Positions 25,572-34,225 of a stretch of 64,000 nucleotides of DNA are shown here, piece after piece; the first letter of the stretch is position 1, and the number at the start of each line of letters is the position of its first letter. A model generated the notes under the pieces. That model saw nothing but the letters and a program-made list of their open reading frames with translations. It made no database searches and was not told where the DNA came from. The translations under genes were made by a program, and so were the position numbers. The stretch spans positions 2,480,001 to 2,544,000 of the forward strand of contig NZ_CP119573.1 in assembly GCF_029278605.1 (NCBI RefSeq), given 5' to 3'. Origin of the DNA: Cupriavidus sp. WKF15 (GTDB taxonomy: Bacteria; Pseudomonadota; Gammaproteobacteria; Burkholderiales; Burkholderiaceae).

Positions 25572-27175
25572 GCGAACAACCCATGCAGGAACCAGCGGTA
25601 TTCGCCGCCGTCGTCCTGCCCGTCACGCCCCGGATGGCCGGGGCGCTCGCGGTAGACCCAGCAGCGCAGGCCATCGGCGCGCTCGGCGATGAAGTAATCG
25701 CGCGTGGCCAGCGCGCCGTCCCACCAGCCGGCTTCGATCCGCTCCGGCCGGGTCAGCATGGACAGCGGCCCGCCGTGGTTCGGACGGTGGTTGCGCACCG
25801 GCAGCGGCTGCGGCTGCGGCAGCAGCCACAGCGGGCGCTCGGGCAAGGCCGGCAGCGGTGGCAGCGGCGCGCCCGCCGGCTTGCCGGCGGCCTCGTCGAG
25901 CGGGCACCAGCGGTTGGCGCACTCGGGCCGGTGGTCGGCCAGTGGCTGCGGCTGCAGCACGTTGTCGCGGCCCAGGCGCGCGACCAGCGTGTCGAGCACG
26001 CGGCCCAGCTCGGCCGGCGTGCCGCCGGGCTCGGGGAACAGCGCATCGCTCTGCGGCAGGTATTCGGCCATGGCCTCCACGCGCAGCGCCAGGCCGGTCA
26101 CGGGGGCATGGAAATTCAGCTGGTCCAGCTTCTCGCGCAGCAGGCGCGACAGGTGCGCCGGATCGCGGCTGGGCTGGGCCAGGCCCACTGTCACGGGCGT
26201 GCCCACGGTATCGACGCCGAGCCGGTAGCGCTCATGCTCGAGCACCAGCACGCAGCGCGTGACCCCGGCCTGTTGCACCGCCAGCCAGCCGGCCAGCGCC
26301 AGCAGCAGGCGCTGCGCACCGGCCAGCACGCCTTCGGCCGATTCGATGCGGCCCGGCAGGTCCATGCGCTGCGCGAACGCAGGCGGCGGGGCAAACCAGG
26401 TGAAGCTGGCCGTGGCCTCGCCATAGGCCTGGTCCAGCCGGGCCAGCAGTGCCGGGCCCAGCCGGCGCGCGAGCCCGGCGCGCGGCAGGCGCCGCACCTC
26501 GCCCAGCGTGCGGCAGCCGATGCCGTCGAGCCAGGCCGGATCGGCCAGCAGGCGCAGCACCTCGACCGGCAGGCGGTCCAGCAGGCGGCCCATGCGCGCG
26601 GCCTGCACCGCCCGCCGCGCCGGCCGCACGATGCCGCGGCGGGTACGGCGCATGGGCTGGCGCGCGAGCCACGCCGCGCCATGGGCCGTGGCCCCGCTGC
26701 CCACCTGCGCAAACGTGCCGAGTTGCCGCACGCATGCGCGCACCGCCCGGCACAGCGCGCGGTGGCCGCCGAACAGGCGCAGGCTGGCGGTGACGTCGAG
26801 CATCAGCGTGGCCGCTTCCGGGTCTTCATCGAATGTCACCAGCGGCGTGAAATGCAGCAGCGCCAGCGCCGCCGCGTGCAGCAGCGCGGCTTCGGCGGCC
26901 GGGTCGCGCTCCAGTTGCACGACCTCGGCCGACAGCGCCTGCACGCCGCCGCGCCGCATGCCGAAACCCACGCCCAGCGCCATGGCCGGGGCGTTGGCCA
27001 GCATCACCCGTTCGCGCTCCATCACCACCACCGGCACGGCATGGTGCAGCGTGCCAAGGGCGGAGACGGGCGTGGAGGAAGACGCCGCGGAAGGCGGCAT
27101 GGCCGGCTCAGGCCAGCTCGGCTGCAGCGCGTCCAGCGACAGGCGCGGCAGATGCACCGCGATCCAGTACGACAT
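25568..27175 (-). CDS. imuB: Y-family polymerase-like protein ImuB
   Basis: The 535-residue protein is a Y-family relative that lacks the catalytic acidic residues. It starts MSYWIAVHLPRLSLDALQP, where active polymerases have an aspartate-rich motif. It keeps VMERERVMLANAPAMALGVG, LMLDVTASLRLFGGH and a helix-hairpin-helix-like DGIGCRTLGEVRRLPRAGLARRLG region in overall order. In the ImuA-ImuB-DnaE2 system it is the adaptor that recruits DnaE2 to the sliding clamp. The start lies 68 bp inside the end of imuA, and the stop overlaps dnaE2 by four bases. An upstream extension of this frame is antisense to nothing conserved and was not used. Confidence 0.95.
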   Translation of the reverse strand: MSYWIAVHLPRLSLDALQPSWPEPAMPPSAASSSTPVSALGTLHHAVPVVVMERERVMLANAPAMALGVGFGMRRGGVQALSAEVVQLERDPAAEAALLHAAALALLHFTPLVTFDEDPEAATLMLDVTASLRLFGGHRALCRAVRACVRQLGTFAQVGSGATAHGAAWLARQPMRRTRRGIVRPARRAVQAARMGRLLDRLPVEVLRLLADPAWLDGIGCRTLGEVRRLPRAGLARRLGPALLARLDQAYGEATASFTWFAPPPAFAQRMDLPGRIESAEGVLAGAQRLLLALAGWLAVQQAGVTRCVLVLEHERYRLGVDTVGTPVTVGLAQPSRDPAHLSRLLREKLDQLNFHAPVTGLALRVEAMAEYLPQSDALFPEPGGTPAELGRVLDTLVARLGRDNVLQPQPLADHRPECANRWCPLDEAAGKPAGAPLPPLPALPERPLWLLPQPQPLPVRNHRPNHGGPLSMLTRPERIEAGWWDGALATRDYFIAERADGLRCWVYRERPGHPGRDGQDDGGEYRWFLHGLFA

Positions 27176-27971
27176 GGGCGGAACCTCCCGCAACAACAGG
27201 TGAAACAGCCGGGACAGGCGCGGCATGGCCGCCGCGGCGGGCGCCCTCCAGGCCATCCAGCCGCAGTCGCAGCGGGGCCTCGCGCACCGGCCCGCGCCGC
27301 TTGTGGAAGACGATGGACAGCGCGTTGCCCGGCAGCGGCGACAGCAGCAAGCGCAGCACCGCCGGCGACGACTCGCGCAGCGCCATGGCCGGCCGCATGG
27401 CCCACACCGCGGCGTCGCCGGCCTGCGCCAGCACTTGCAGGCGGCGCACCGCTTCCGGCCGCGCGGCCGGCAGCCATACCAGCACCGCGCCGAACGCCTG
27501 GCTGCGCAGCATCTGCTCGGCCGCCCACAGCACATCGGCCTGCTGCGCGTGCTTGCCGGCACCGGCGGCCGCCCGCACCCAGTAGAGCTGGCGCGCCGGC
27601 AAACCCGCCGCGGCCAGCCCCATCGCATTGGGCAGGTAAGGCGGCCCCACCAGCCCGATGCGCCGCCCCGCCGCCGCCAGCGCCCGCAGCGCCGGCAGCA
27701 GCAGGCGCAGTTCGCCCGCCCCGCCCTGCGTGGTCAGCAACTCCGTCACCCCGCCCACCGGCCAGCCGCCGCCGGGCAATTCCGCCGCCAGTCCGGCATA
27801 GCCGGCCGGCCACACCGGCTGGCTGCCGGCGCGGCCAAGCTGGCCGGCACGCCACAGGCTGGGATAGCGATGCTCGAGCGCGGCCACGGCCGCCTCCCGG
27901 CTTGGCGGGGGATGCTGGGCAGGCGCAGGGAAAGCGGGAGCCTCCGCGGCGGGGGCTGCGGGTGCGGTCAT
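27108..27971 (-). CDS. imuA: Translesion synthesis-associated protein ImuA
   Basis: The 287-residue protein is ImuA, a RecA/SulA-like accessory factor. Recognisable parts are the N-terminal ALEHRYPSLWRAGQL, LPGGGWPVGGVTELL, LALAAAGRRIGLVGPP-like RALAAAGRRIGLVGPPYLPN and LYWVRAAAG..KHAQQADVLWAAEQMLRSQAFGAVLVWLP in overall order. It modulates the mutasome through RecA. I start at MTAPAAP, which leaves the LexA box 48 bp upstream. The extended C-terminus overlaps imuB by 68 bp, so its last residues are encoded in another frame of imuB and may not be conserved. Confidence 0.93.
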   Translation of the reverse strand: MTAPAAPAAEAPAFPAPAQHPPPSREAAVAALEHRYPSLWRAGQLGRAGSQPVWPAGYAGLAAELPGGGWPVGGVTELLTTQGGAGELRLLLPALRALAAAGRRIGLVGPPYLPNAMGLAAAGLPARQLYWVRAAAGAGKHAQQADVLWAAEQMLRSQAFGAVLVWLPAARPEAVRRLQVLAQAGDAAVWAMRPAMALRESSPAVLRLLLSPLPGNALSIVFHKRRGPVREAPLRLRLDGLEGARRGGHAAPVPAVSPVVAGGSAHVVLDRGASAAPVAGRAAAELA

Positions 27972-28018
27972 GTGAATGTTGAGTCTCGCCGGCGTGGCGG
28001 ATGGCGTTTTTACGATAA

Positions 28019-28034
28019 CTGTATATTTATACAG
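28019..28034 (-). promoter_or_regulatory. LexA (SOS) box
   Basis: CTGTATATTTATACAG matches the LexA consensus CTGT-N8-ACAG exactly in both arms, with the AT-rich centre typical of strong sites. It lies 48 bp upstream of the imuA ATG. It indicates SOS control of the whole imuA-imuB-dnaE2 cassette, as known for this system in other bacteria. Confidence 0.93.
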
Positions 28035-28133
28035 TATTCGAGGCAATGCAAGGGGGACGGTGGAATGTGATCGGATCGGTTCAGAAAGCCGACCCTAGCC
28101 GACCCTAGAACTCACAAACCGACGCGGGAGGCT

Positions 28134-28586
28134 CTAGCTCGCCGCCATCCCTTTTTCCGCCAGTTCCTTTTTCGCGTTCTCGTTCTTGGTCAGATGCATC
28201 AGACCCATGCCGCGCAGAACGTTCGGAGCCTTGGTGAACTGGATATTGTCATAGCCCACGATCTCGATGCGATTGCCCCAGGGGTCGCGGAAATCCAGAA
28301 ACGGACCGCCGATCAACTGGACCCCTGCCGCCTTGAGAGCGGCACGCGCTGCCTCCTTGTCATCGACAACGAGGCCGACATGCCGGCCGTCATCGGGGGA
28401 CTGTTTGCGTCCTGCCTGCAGCGCGATGAACTGGTCGCCAAGATCGATGAAGGCCATCGTCTCGCTCTTGCCGCGCAATTGAAAGTCGAAGATGCGGCCA
28501 TAGAATGCCAGCGCTGCCTCGATATCGCCGACTTCCAGCGCTACATGGTTAAAGCCGATAGCGCGCGGCTTTGTGGAGTTGACCAT
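28134..28586 (-). CDS. VOC (glyoxalase/bleomycin-resistance-like) protein
   Basis: This 150-residue single-domain VOC protein has NHVALEVGDIEAALAFYGRI with the first metal histidine, FIDLGDQFIALQAG with a second-site region, HVGLVVDD and the C-terminal GGPFLDFRDPWGNRIEIV with the family's last metal-ligand glutamate. VOC proteins are metal-dependent lyases, isomerases or dioxygenases, or binding proteins; nothing here separates these. I use the ATG after AGAGGAGGGCCAG, a strong ribosome site. It lies alone between the imu cassette and a DUF427 gene. Confidence 0.92.
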   Translation of the reverse strand: MVNSTKPRAIGFNHVALEVGDIEAALAFYGRIFDFQLRGKSETMAFIDLGDQFIALQAGRKQSPDDGRHVGLVVDDKEAARAALKAAGVQLIGGPFLDFRDPWGNRIEIVGYDNIQFTKAPNVLRGMGLMHLTKNENAKKELAEKGMAAS

Positions 28587-28729
28587 CTGGCCCTCCTCTT
28601 GCAATCCGTGGATTTGTTTAAACCATTCTTGGACAGAGATCGCCCTCCATCCAAACGATCTGGTGATACTCGCCCACGTCGTCCACGCGGGGTGCTTTTC
28701 CGGCCACGCAAGAGCCGATCAAGTCGCCG

Positions 28730-29143
28730 TTATCGGCTGCGGCCTTCTGGCGGCATTTCTTCGATCGTGTCCACGCGGTCGGGATAGAACGCGAGGTGAT
28801 TGCGGATCAGTGCGACGGCCTCGTACGGGTTCTCGTATGTCCAGACGGCGTTGACCGATCGCTCGCCACCTGCCGGAATCGAGAAGTACGCGCAATCGCC
28901 CTTATATGGGCAGTGCGTTGTGTGTTCGGTGCGCTCGAGCATGCCCATTTCAGCATCTTCGCGCGGGACGTAGATGACTGCCGGGTAACTGGCCTCGCGC
29001 AGCGTCAACGCATTGCGCGTATCGGCGACGACCTTGCCGGCCACAGTAACCACCACCCGTGACGGATTGCGTTCGATGGTAATCGGGTGGTCCTTGCCCG
29101 GAATCCTCACTGGCCGGGCTGTGTCAGCGCTGTTTCTGTCCAT
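28730..29143 (-). CDS. DUF427 domain protein
   Basis: The 137-residue protein is a complete DUF427 member. It has PVRIPGKDHPITIERNPSRV, VVVTVAGKVVADTRNALTL, SYPAVIYVPREDAEMGML, the highly conserved HCPYKGDCAYFSI and WTYENPYEAVALIRNHLAFYPDRVD. The family is widespread and its biochemical activity is unknown. The start follows AAGGAAAAGCAA; an upstream methionine would overlap the next, divergently oriented gene's promoter. It faces an unknown gene that starts 67 bp away on the other strand. Confidence 0.92.
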   Translation of the reverse strand: MDRNSADTARPVRIPGKDHPITIERNPSRVVVTVAGKVVADTRNALTLREASYPAVIYVPREDAEMGMLERTEHTTHCPYKGDCAYFSIPAGGERSVNAVWTYENPYEAVALIRNHLAFYPDRVDTIEEMPPEGRSR

Positions 29144-29209
29144 TTGCTTTTCCTTGAACTGGCTACTCAGGTGATTCGGCCTACTCGCACTGAGCCGAGC
29201 AATCTTCAC

Positions 29210-29656
29210 ATGGCGGCAAATGCAAAGTCATCTGCATGCAATGCAAACAAGGCCGGTGACGAAGACCCTATATTGACTCTAAGCGATATTCGACGGAGCG
29301 CGAGCGAGCACTTCAAGCGGCTTTGCGAACGTGGACTCCGGTGGATGTGTATCTGCAACCGTCAAGGATTGGAATTGAGTTTTCTTGAAAGGATCAAGTC
29401 CGCCGTCTATATGCTGGGCGGCCAACATGCAGCGTCGAGAGCGAGGATTCTCTCCAGGGATATTCGGGCAGTCATACGCGAAGCGGGTACCACCCCGAAT
29501 GACGTGGACGAGAACTATCGGGTGAAGTCGAAGATCTGGCGGAGAACGCGTCATTGCTCCGAGAAGGAATTGCTGTTTCTCTATGCGGTGGACAAGGAGG
29601 TTGCGATGCTCTGCGAAAGGGTCGCGCGACAGCACCTGCAACTGGACCTGCTGTAG
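29210..29656 (+). CDS. Hypothetical protein (148 aa)
   Basis: The product is a basic, helical protein rich in Arg and Lys. It contains ILTLSDIRRSASEHFKRL, LSFLERIKSAVYMLGGQH, DENYRVKSKIWRRTRHCSEKE and LFLYAVDKEVAMLCERVAR. No signal peptide or membrane segment is visible. I start at MAANAKS, the first plausible ATG after the divergent DUF427 promoter, without a strong ribosome site. The long open frame and the lack of a competing gene support it as real. I do not recognise a family. It is followed after 42 bp by a secreted protein on the same strand. Confidence 0.6.
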   Translation: MAANAKSSACNANKAGDEDPILTLSDIRRSASEHFKRLCERGLRWMCICNRQGLELSFLERIKSAVYMLGGQHAASRARILSRDIRAVIREAGTTPNDVDENYRVKSKIWRRTRHCSEKELLFLYAVDKEVAMLCERVARQHLQLDLL

Positions 29657-29698
29657 CCGCCCGCGGCTTGCTATGCAGGACCAACGAGAGGACTTGCC

Positions 29699-30613
29699 AT
29701 GATGACAATAAGCGGCAAACGAATCGCGGCGGGCCTGATCCTCGCGATGATGGCATTGGTCGGCGTGTGCCCCGACCTGTTTGCCGAGGAAAGCGGCAAT
29801 GCGGCGCGCCTGCGCGACAAGTACGCGAGCCTGGCGGAACCGTTGAGCCACAATCCGTTTCGGCGTCAGTTGTACCTGAAGTCAACGGAATCCGATTCCA
29901 CGCTCACAGGGGATATTTATGCGGTGGTCGACTATCCGTTCGCCAGCGTCAACGGCACGCTCAACGATCCCGTGCAGGGTCCCGCCAACTGGTGCGACGT
30001 ATTGATCCTGCACCTGAACGTCAAGTATTGCCATGCATCGGCCAGCGGAAACAGCGCCCGGCTTACCGTGAACCTGGGCAGAAAGGTCGAAGAGAAACTT
30101 TCCTCCAGTTACCGCGTGCAATTCAACTACCGGGCAGTGGCGACGGGACCGGAGTATTTCCAGGTCAACCTCGATGCGGATACCGGCCCGATGAGCACCA
30201 GGGACTACCGCATCGTGCTGGAGGCCACGTCCATTACCGCTACCCGCACCTTTCTGCATCTGACCTATTCATACAGCTATGGCGCGACCGGTCGCATCGC
30301 GATGAAAACCTATCTCGCGACCCTGGGCCATGGCAAGGTCGGCTTCACCACCGCGCGCGATCCGTCTTCCGGACAAGCCGAATACATCGGCGGCGTACGG
30401 GGACTGACAGAGCGCAATACGATGCGTTACTACCTGGCTATCGATTCCTACCTCGGCACGCTGTCCGTCCCCTCCGACAAGCGCCTGGATCAGCGTCTGG
30501 CCAAGTGGTTCGACGCGACAGAGCAGTATTCGCGTCAGCTGCATGAAGTGGATCGGGATGCCTACATGAGCATGAAACACAACGAGTACCCGAGGCAGCA
30601 AGTCATGCAGTGA
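29699..30613 (+). CDS. Hypothetical exported protein (304 aa)
   Basis: A signal peptide (RIAAGLILAMMALVGVCPDLFAEE) is followed by a 275-residue region with many alternating hydrophobic strands. These include YLKSTESDSTLTGDIYAVVDYPF, HLNVKYCHAS, RVQFNYRAV and YFQVNLDADTGPMSTRDYRIV in order. A serine- and tyrosine-rich LTYSYSYGATGRIAM segment suggests an envelope beta-structure. The LNDPVQGPANWCDVLILHLN block pairs with YCHA to offer two cysteines. I do not recognise the family. It is convergent with the DUF4440-type lipoprotein gene and 42 bp downstream of another unknown gene. Confidence 0.7.
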   Translation: MMTISGKRIAAGLILAMMALVGVCPDLFAEESGNAARLRDKYASLAEPLSHNPFRRQLYLKSTESDSTLTGDIYAVVDYPFASVNGTLNDPVQGPANWCDVLILHLNVKYCHASASGNSARLTVNLGRKVEEKLSSSYRVQFNYRAVATGPEYFQVNLDADTGPMSTRDYRIVLEATSITATRTFLHLTYSYSYGATGRIAMKTYLATLGHGKVGFTTARDPSSGQAEYIGGVRGLTERNTMRYYLAIDSYLGTLSVPSDKRLDQRLAKWFDATEQYSRQLHEVDRDAYMSMKHNEYPRQQVMQ

Positions 30614-30655
30614 GCCCGCGGTGCATTCCGATGGGGCGCCCCCTCACTGCTCCGG

Positions 30656-31135
30656 TCACTTTTCCGGCATCGCCGACGAGTGATGGCTCGTGATCAGCCA
30701 TCGCGATCCATCCCAGCGGTAGGTGTAGGTATAGCGGGCCTTCACCACCGCGCCCGTGCGCGCGAAGGTGAATGTATAGAGCCCCGCATCCACCGCGGAA
30801 TTGCATCCGATCTCGATCTGGCGGAAATCGATCTTCCCCGAAGGCCGGTCCTCCAGGAAGTGCTGGAAATAGTCTTCCCGCTCCGCGACCGTCACGCGAG
30901 GCTTGTTGGAAACCGTCGGCAGGAGAATCGACCGGTCGGCATAGTTGGCCACCACCTTGCGCGGATCGCCCGTCAGCAGCGACTGGTTCCACCGGTCGAA
31001 CAGCGCCGCGATCTCCTGCTCCGAAGTCGCCTTGCAGCTTGCCGCGGGCGCCCCCTGCGCGCCGCCTGGCGATGCCTGGTTCATGGCGCATCCCGTCAGC
31101 ACGGACGCCAGCACTGCAATGGAAATCAGCTTCAT
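30656..31135 (-). CDS. SgcJ/EcaC-like (DUF4440) lipoprotein
   Basis: This 159-residue protein begins MKLISIAVLASVLTGCA, a signal peptide ending in lipobox LTGC. The mature part is an NTF2-like domain of the SgcJ/EcaC type: EQEIAALFDRWNQSLLTGDP, VVANYADRSILLPT, REDYFQHFLEDRPSG and the C-terminal YTYTYRWDGSRWLITSHHSSAMPEK. The family occurs as enzymes or binding proteins in diverse contexts. I start at MKLISI since the upstream in-frame methionine would place the lipobox too deep. It is convergent with the preceding exported protein. Confidence 0.87.
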   Translation of the reverse strand: MKLISIAVLASVLTGCAMNQASPGGAQGAPAASCKATSEQEIAALFDRWNQSLLTGDPRKVVANYADRSILLPTVSNKPRVTVAEREDYFQHFLEDRPSGKIDFRQIEIGCNSAVDAGLYTFTFARTGAVVKARYTYTYRWDGSRWLITSHHSSAMPEK

Positions 31136-31490
31136 GGCAACGTTCCTCCGCTTGTTATTCGGCGCCTGGCCCCGGTTCAACGCATGAAGTATGGAACATC
31201 CCGCCAGCAATTGTTAGGCCCATCCGGCGCTCGCCATCACGAGGCAGCCGTGAACAAGGACTTCCGGATGATGGCGTGCACGCCCCAGTTGCCATTGACG
31301 ACCTGCGTGATGCCGAAGTCGACCGTTGAGGATTCCCGCCTCCCGCGTGCGGCCCGATCTGCGGCCATGACACATGGCGACATATTTCCCGCGTGGCGCC
31401 CGGCGCGGCCGCCCGCTACATTAGCCTCACCGACGCAGCAATGCCGGCTCCGCAAGGCAAGGCGCCACCCGCTCCCCACACAGGACGATC
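31136..31490. other. Intergenic region between divergent genes
   Basis: This is the shared upstream region of the DUF4440 lipoprotein gene and the sterol desaturase-like gene. A short minus-strand open frame ends near 31237 with the plausible peptide NGNWGVHAIIRKSLF, but it has no clear start or ribosome site and I do not call it a gene. Promoters for both flanking genes must lie here. Confidence 0.5.
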
Positions 31491-32369
31491 ATGCACAACC
31501 TCAACAAGATCACCCTCCTCGCCACGGCCTTCGTCGTATCGGTCTCTCTGGTCGAGGCCTTCTTCCTGGCCCGCAAGGCCCGCCGGCAAGGCAAGACCTA
31601 CCCCTGGCATGAAATGGGGCTGTCGCTGGTCGACATGATCGGCCGCAAGCTGATGGTCCTGCTGCCGCTGTCGCTGGCCACGCCGATCTTCGCGTTTGCC
31701 TGGGACCATCGCCTCTTCACGGTCGAGATCAACAGCGCGCTGGCCGTGCTGCTGCTCTTCATCGGCCAGGAGTTCTGCTACTACTGGTACCACCGGGCGT
31801 CGCACCGCATCCGCTTCTTCTGGGCCACGCATGCCGTGCACCACTCGCCCAATGAACTGACGCTGGGCACCGCCTACCGCCTGGGCTGGACCGGCAAGAT
31901 CACCGGTAACGCCGTGTTCTTCGCGCCGCTGGTCTTCCTGGGCGTGCGACCCGAGGTCGTGCTCGCCACGCTGAGCCTGAACCTGCTGTACCAGTTCTGG
32001 CTGCACACCACCTGGATCCCCAGGCTCGGCTGGTTCGAATACGTGTTCAACACCCCGTCGGCGCATCGCGTGCACCATGCCTCGAACATCGATTACCTCG
32101 ATGCCAACTACGGCGGCGTGCTGATCGTGTTCGACCGCCTGTTCGGCACCTACGTCGAAGAGCGTGAAGACGAACCGTGCCGCTTCGGCCTGGTCCACCC
32201 GACCACCACGCGCAATCCGCTCGTCAACCAGTTCGAACACTGGGTCAGCCTGGGCAGGGACATGATGAAATCGGGCAGCGTGCTGAATGCGATCGGCTAC
32301 CTGACGATGCCTCCGGGCTGGGCGCCGGACGGCAAGGGTCAGACAACTGAAGCGCTGCGCCAGCAGTAA
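31491..32369 (+). CDS. Sterol desaturase / fatty acid hydroxylase family protein
   Basis: The 292-residue integral membrane protein is a di-iron hydroxylase-type enzyme. Its histidine boxes are visible: YYWYHRASHRIRFF, THAVHHSPNELTLGTA, and SAHRVHHASNIDYLDANYGG. Hydrophobic segments near the N-terminus (ITLLATAFVVSVSLVEAFFL and LLPLSLATPIFAF) provide membrane helices. Family members insert oxygen or double bonds into lipids. The natural substrate is unknown; carotenoid- or ornithine-lipid-type modification is possible. A perfect hairpin terminator lies downstream, shared with the convergent GST gene. Confidence 0.92.
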   Translation: MHNLNKITLLATAFVVSVSLVEAFFLARKARRQGKTYPWHEMGLSLVDMIGRKLMVLLPLSLATPIFAFAWDHRLFTVEINSALAVLLLFIGQEFCYYWYHRASHRIRFFWATHAVHHSPNELTLGTAYRLGWTGKITGNAVFFAPLVFLGVRPEVVLATLSLNLLYQFWLHTTWIPRLGWFEYVFNTPSAHRVHHASNIDYLDANYGGVLIVFDRLFGTYVEEREDEPCRFGLVHPTTTRNPLVNQFEHWVSLGRDMMKSGSVLNAIGYLTMPPGWAPDGKGQTTEALRQQ

Positions 32370-32430
32370 GCCGAAGAGCGGCTGGTGGTGAGTGCGAGGT
32401 AACAGGAGCCAGGAGCGAATGGGGCAAAAG

Positions 32431-32458
32431 AAAACGGGCAGCGTGAGGTGCCCGTTTT
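32431..32458. terminator. Bidirectional intrinsic terminator
   Basis: AAAACGGGCA (32431-32440) and TGCCCGTTTT (32449-32458) form a perfect 10-bp stem around an 8-base loop. Flanking A- and T-rich ends allow termination on either strand. It lies 61 bp after the sterol desaturase-like stop and 21 bp before the convergent GST stop. Confidence 0.88.
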
Positions 32459-32479
32459 GCTTAGGGAACCGCCACCCCC

Positions 32480-33082
32480 TCACTCCCCCGCCGCCCGCAC
32501 AAATGCCTCCCGCGCGGTCACCCGCCCGACATAGTCCTGGATAACCCGGCTATCACCAATGCGCGGCGCCCCAAACCTGCCCGCCCAGGCAAGCGACGCC
32601 CCCAGGTAAACATCCGCGGCACTGAAAGCCGTACCCAGCACGAACGGCCCGGGCGTCAGGGCCTTCTCGATGGCGTCGATCACATCGTCGTAGTCGCCCC
32701 AGCCGACGGCCTGCCTCGACACCGGTGCGTCTGCCCGCATCATTCGATCGGTGAGTGCAGGCTCGAAGCAGCTGCCGCAGAAGAACAGCCAGCGAAGCAC
32801 CGTGCCGCGCGCGGAAGAGCCCGGCGGCGGTATCAGCGCGGCCTGCGGAAAGGCATCCGCGAGCCAGGCGATGATCGCGCCGTTCTCGGTCAGGACCGTA
32901 CCGTCATCGAGAACCAGGGTCGGGATCTTTCCCATCGGGTTGATGGCCAGGAAAGCCGGCGACCGGCTCTCCCCTTTGGTGAAATCGATGTGCTGCAACT
33001 GGTAGTCTGCCCCGACCTCCTCCAGCATCCAGCGCGCCACCGAGGCGCGGCTCTGGGGGTTGTAGTAGAGCGTCATGGTCAT
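32480..33082 (-). CDS. Glutathione S-transferase family protein
   Basis: The 200-residue protein has the thioredoxin-like N-terminal domain of GSTs (TLYYNPQSRASVARWMLEEVG, NPMGKIPTLVLDDGTVLTENGAI in overall order, with the cis-proline and the ENGAI glutathione-contact residues) and the all-helical C-terminal domain (PGPFVLGTAFSAADVYLGASL). It probably conjugates or reduces small electrophiles with glutathione. The catalytic residue is likely the serine of the NPQSRAS segment. It diverges from the PaiB-like gene 233 bp away. Confidence 0.92.
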   Translation of the reverse strand: MTMTLYYNPQSRASVARWMLEEVGADYQLQHIDFTKGESRSPAFLAINPMGKIPTLVLDDGTVLTENGAIIAWLADAFPQAALIPPPGSSARGTVLRWLFFCGSCFEPALTDRMMRADAPVSRQAVGWGDYDDVIDAIEKALTPGPFVLGTAFSAADVYLGASLAWAGRFGAPRIGDSRVIQDYVGRVTAREAFVRAAGE

Positions 33083-33315
33083 ACCTTCCTCCTGCTGGCT
33101 GTTCGGTCAAGGTGATGCAACCGCAGCAGGATAGCACCATGGCCTGACTGGCCTGACTGCCTTACACAGATGGCTCCAATGGGCATCCTGGTCACCTGGC
33201 CGGATCAACTGGTCTGGTCAGATGTCATCAAACTGGCTATTCCCACCCAACCGGATGCGCGGCACACTTGCGCTCAGCGTCGCGCCGTGACGACGCCCGT
33301 TCACAGTGGAGTCCC

Positions 33316-33945
33316 ATGTACCTGCCCGAACAATTTGCCGAGCCGCGCGCCGAAGCCCTGCATCGCATCATGCGCGAGCACGCCCTGGCAACGCTGGTCA
33401 CCCATACGGCGGCTGGCTTCGATGCCAATCATCTGCCGTTCCTGTTCGACCCCGCCCAAGGCACGTGTGGCGTGCTGCAAGCGCACGTGGCCCGGGCCAA
33501 TCCGGTCTGGCAAGAGGTTGCCGAAGGATCGCAGGTGCTGGTGATCTTCACCGGGGCGCAAGGCTATATCACGCCCAACTGGTACCCCGGCAAGCAGCAG
33601 ACGCACCGCCGTGTCCCGACCTGGAACTACGAGGTGGTGCACGCCCACGGCACGCTTCATATCCGGGACGACGAAGACTATGTCCGCGGCGTCGTGGCCC
33701 GCCTGACCCGGCAGCACGAAGCCACTCAACCGCACCCCTGGAAGATGGGCGACGCGCCCGCCGACTACCTAGCCGAGCAACTGAGCCATATCGTGGGCAT
33801 CGAGGTCCGCCTGTCGCGGCTCGAAGGCAAGCGCAAGCTGAACCAGCATCACGAGGCACCGGATCGCGAGGGGGCGATCCGCGGCCTTGAAATGTGCGGG
33901 AACCCTGGCCTGGCCCGGGCGATGAAGGAAACCGCGAAGTCCTGA
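33316..33945 (+). CDS. FMN-binding negative transcriptional regulator (PaiB-like)
   Basis: The 209-residue protein belongs to the PaiB/FMN-binding split-barrel family. It starts MYLPEQFAEPRAEALHRIM, then HALATLVTHTAAGFDANHLPFLF, LQAHVARANPVWQ, EVLVIF-like QVLVIFTGAQGYITPNWYPG and RRVPTWNYEVVHAHGTLHI. It ends HIVGIEVRLSRLEGKRKLNQH. In Bacillus PaiB represses sporulation and protease genes; in proteobacteria the role is unclear and flavin-dependent activity is possible. I start at the ATG of MYLPEQF, the conserved N-terminus. Confidence 0.93.
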   Translation: MYLPEQFAEPRAEALHRIMREHALATLVTHTAAGFDANHLPFLFDPAQGTCGVLQAHVARANPVWQEVAEGSQVLVIFTGAQGYITPNWYPGKQQTHRRVPTWNYEVVHAHGTLHIRDDEDYVRGVVARLTRQHEATQPHPWKMGDAPADYLAEQLSHIVGIEVRLSRLEGKRKLNQHHEAPDREGAIRGLEMCGNPGLARAMKETAKS

Positions 33946-34028
33946 CGCTAGCGGTGACGGTCGCACGCCGCGCTTGACGCATGCGTGCCCGGCATCCCTT
34001 ACATGCTCTGCAATCGTTGCAATGCCTC

Positions 34029-34046
34029 GGGGGCCACAAAGCCCCC
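34029..34046 (+). terminator. Possible short hairpin downstream of the PaiB-like gene
   Basis: GGGGGC and GCCCCC form a 6-bp GC-only stem with a 6-base CACAAA loop. It lies about 84 bp after the PaiB-like stop and is followed by an A-rich, not T-rich, stretch (CAAAAAGTCCCCAAAAAG). It could terminate a transcript from the right on the opposite strand, but nothing on that strand needs it. Weak call. Confidence 0.35.
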
Positions 34047-34225
34047 ACAAAGCTCCCAAAAAGTCCCCAAAAAGCTCGCATAACACGCCGCGAGCGCCCG
34101 CCACGGGACGACACTGCCACACGGTACGAATCTTGCCGTTTCCTGGATACACGTGCACATGCGCACGCGGGCGCGATCGTGCCGGCCGTGCGCGTTGGGC
34201 ATTCCCCATCTTTCAGGACACGAGC

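Noticed and set aside
25583..27982. Plus-strand open frame of about 800 codons antisense to imuA/imuB
   Set aside because: Same reason as above: the opposite strand holds two recognised genes and the antisense translation is low-complexity.
31237..31479. Small minus-strand gene in the 31136-31490 intergenic region
   Set aside because: The open frame has no convincing start or ribosome site and no recognisable domain.
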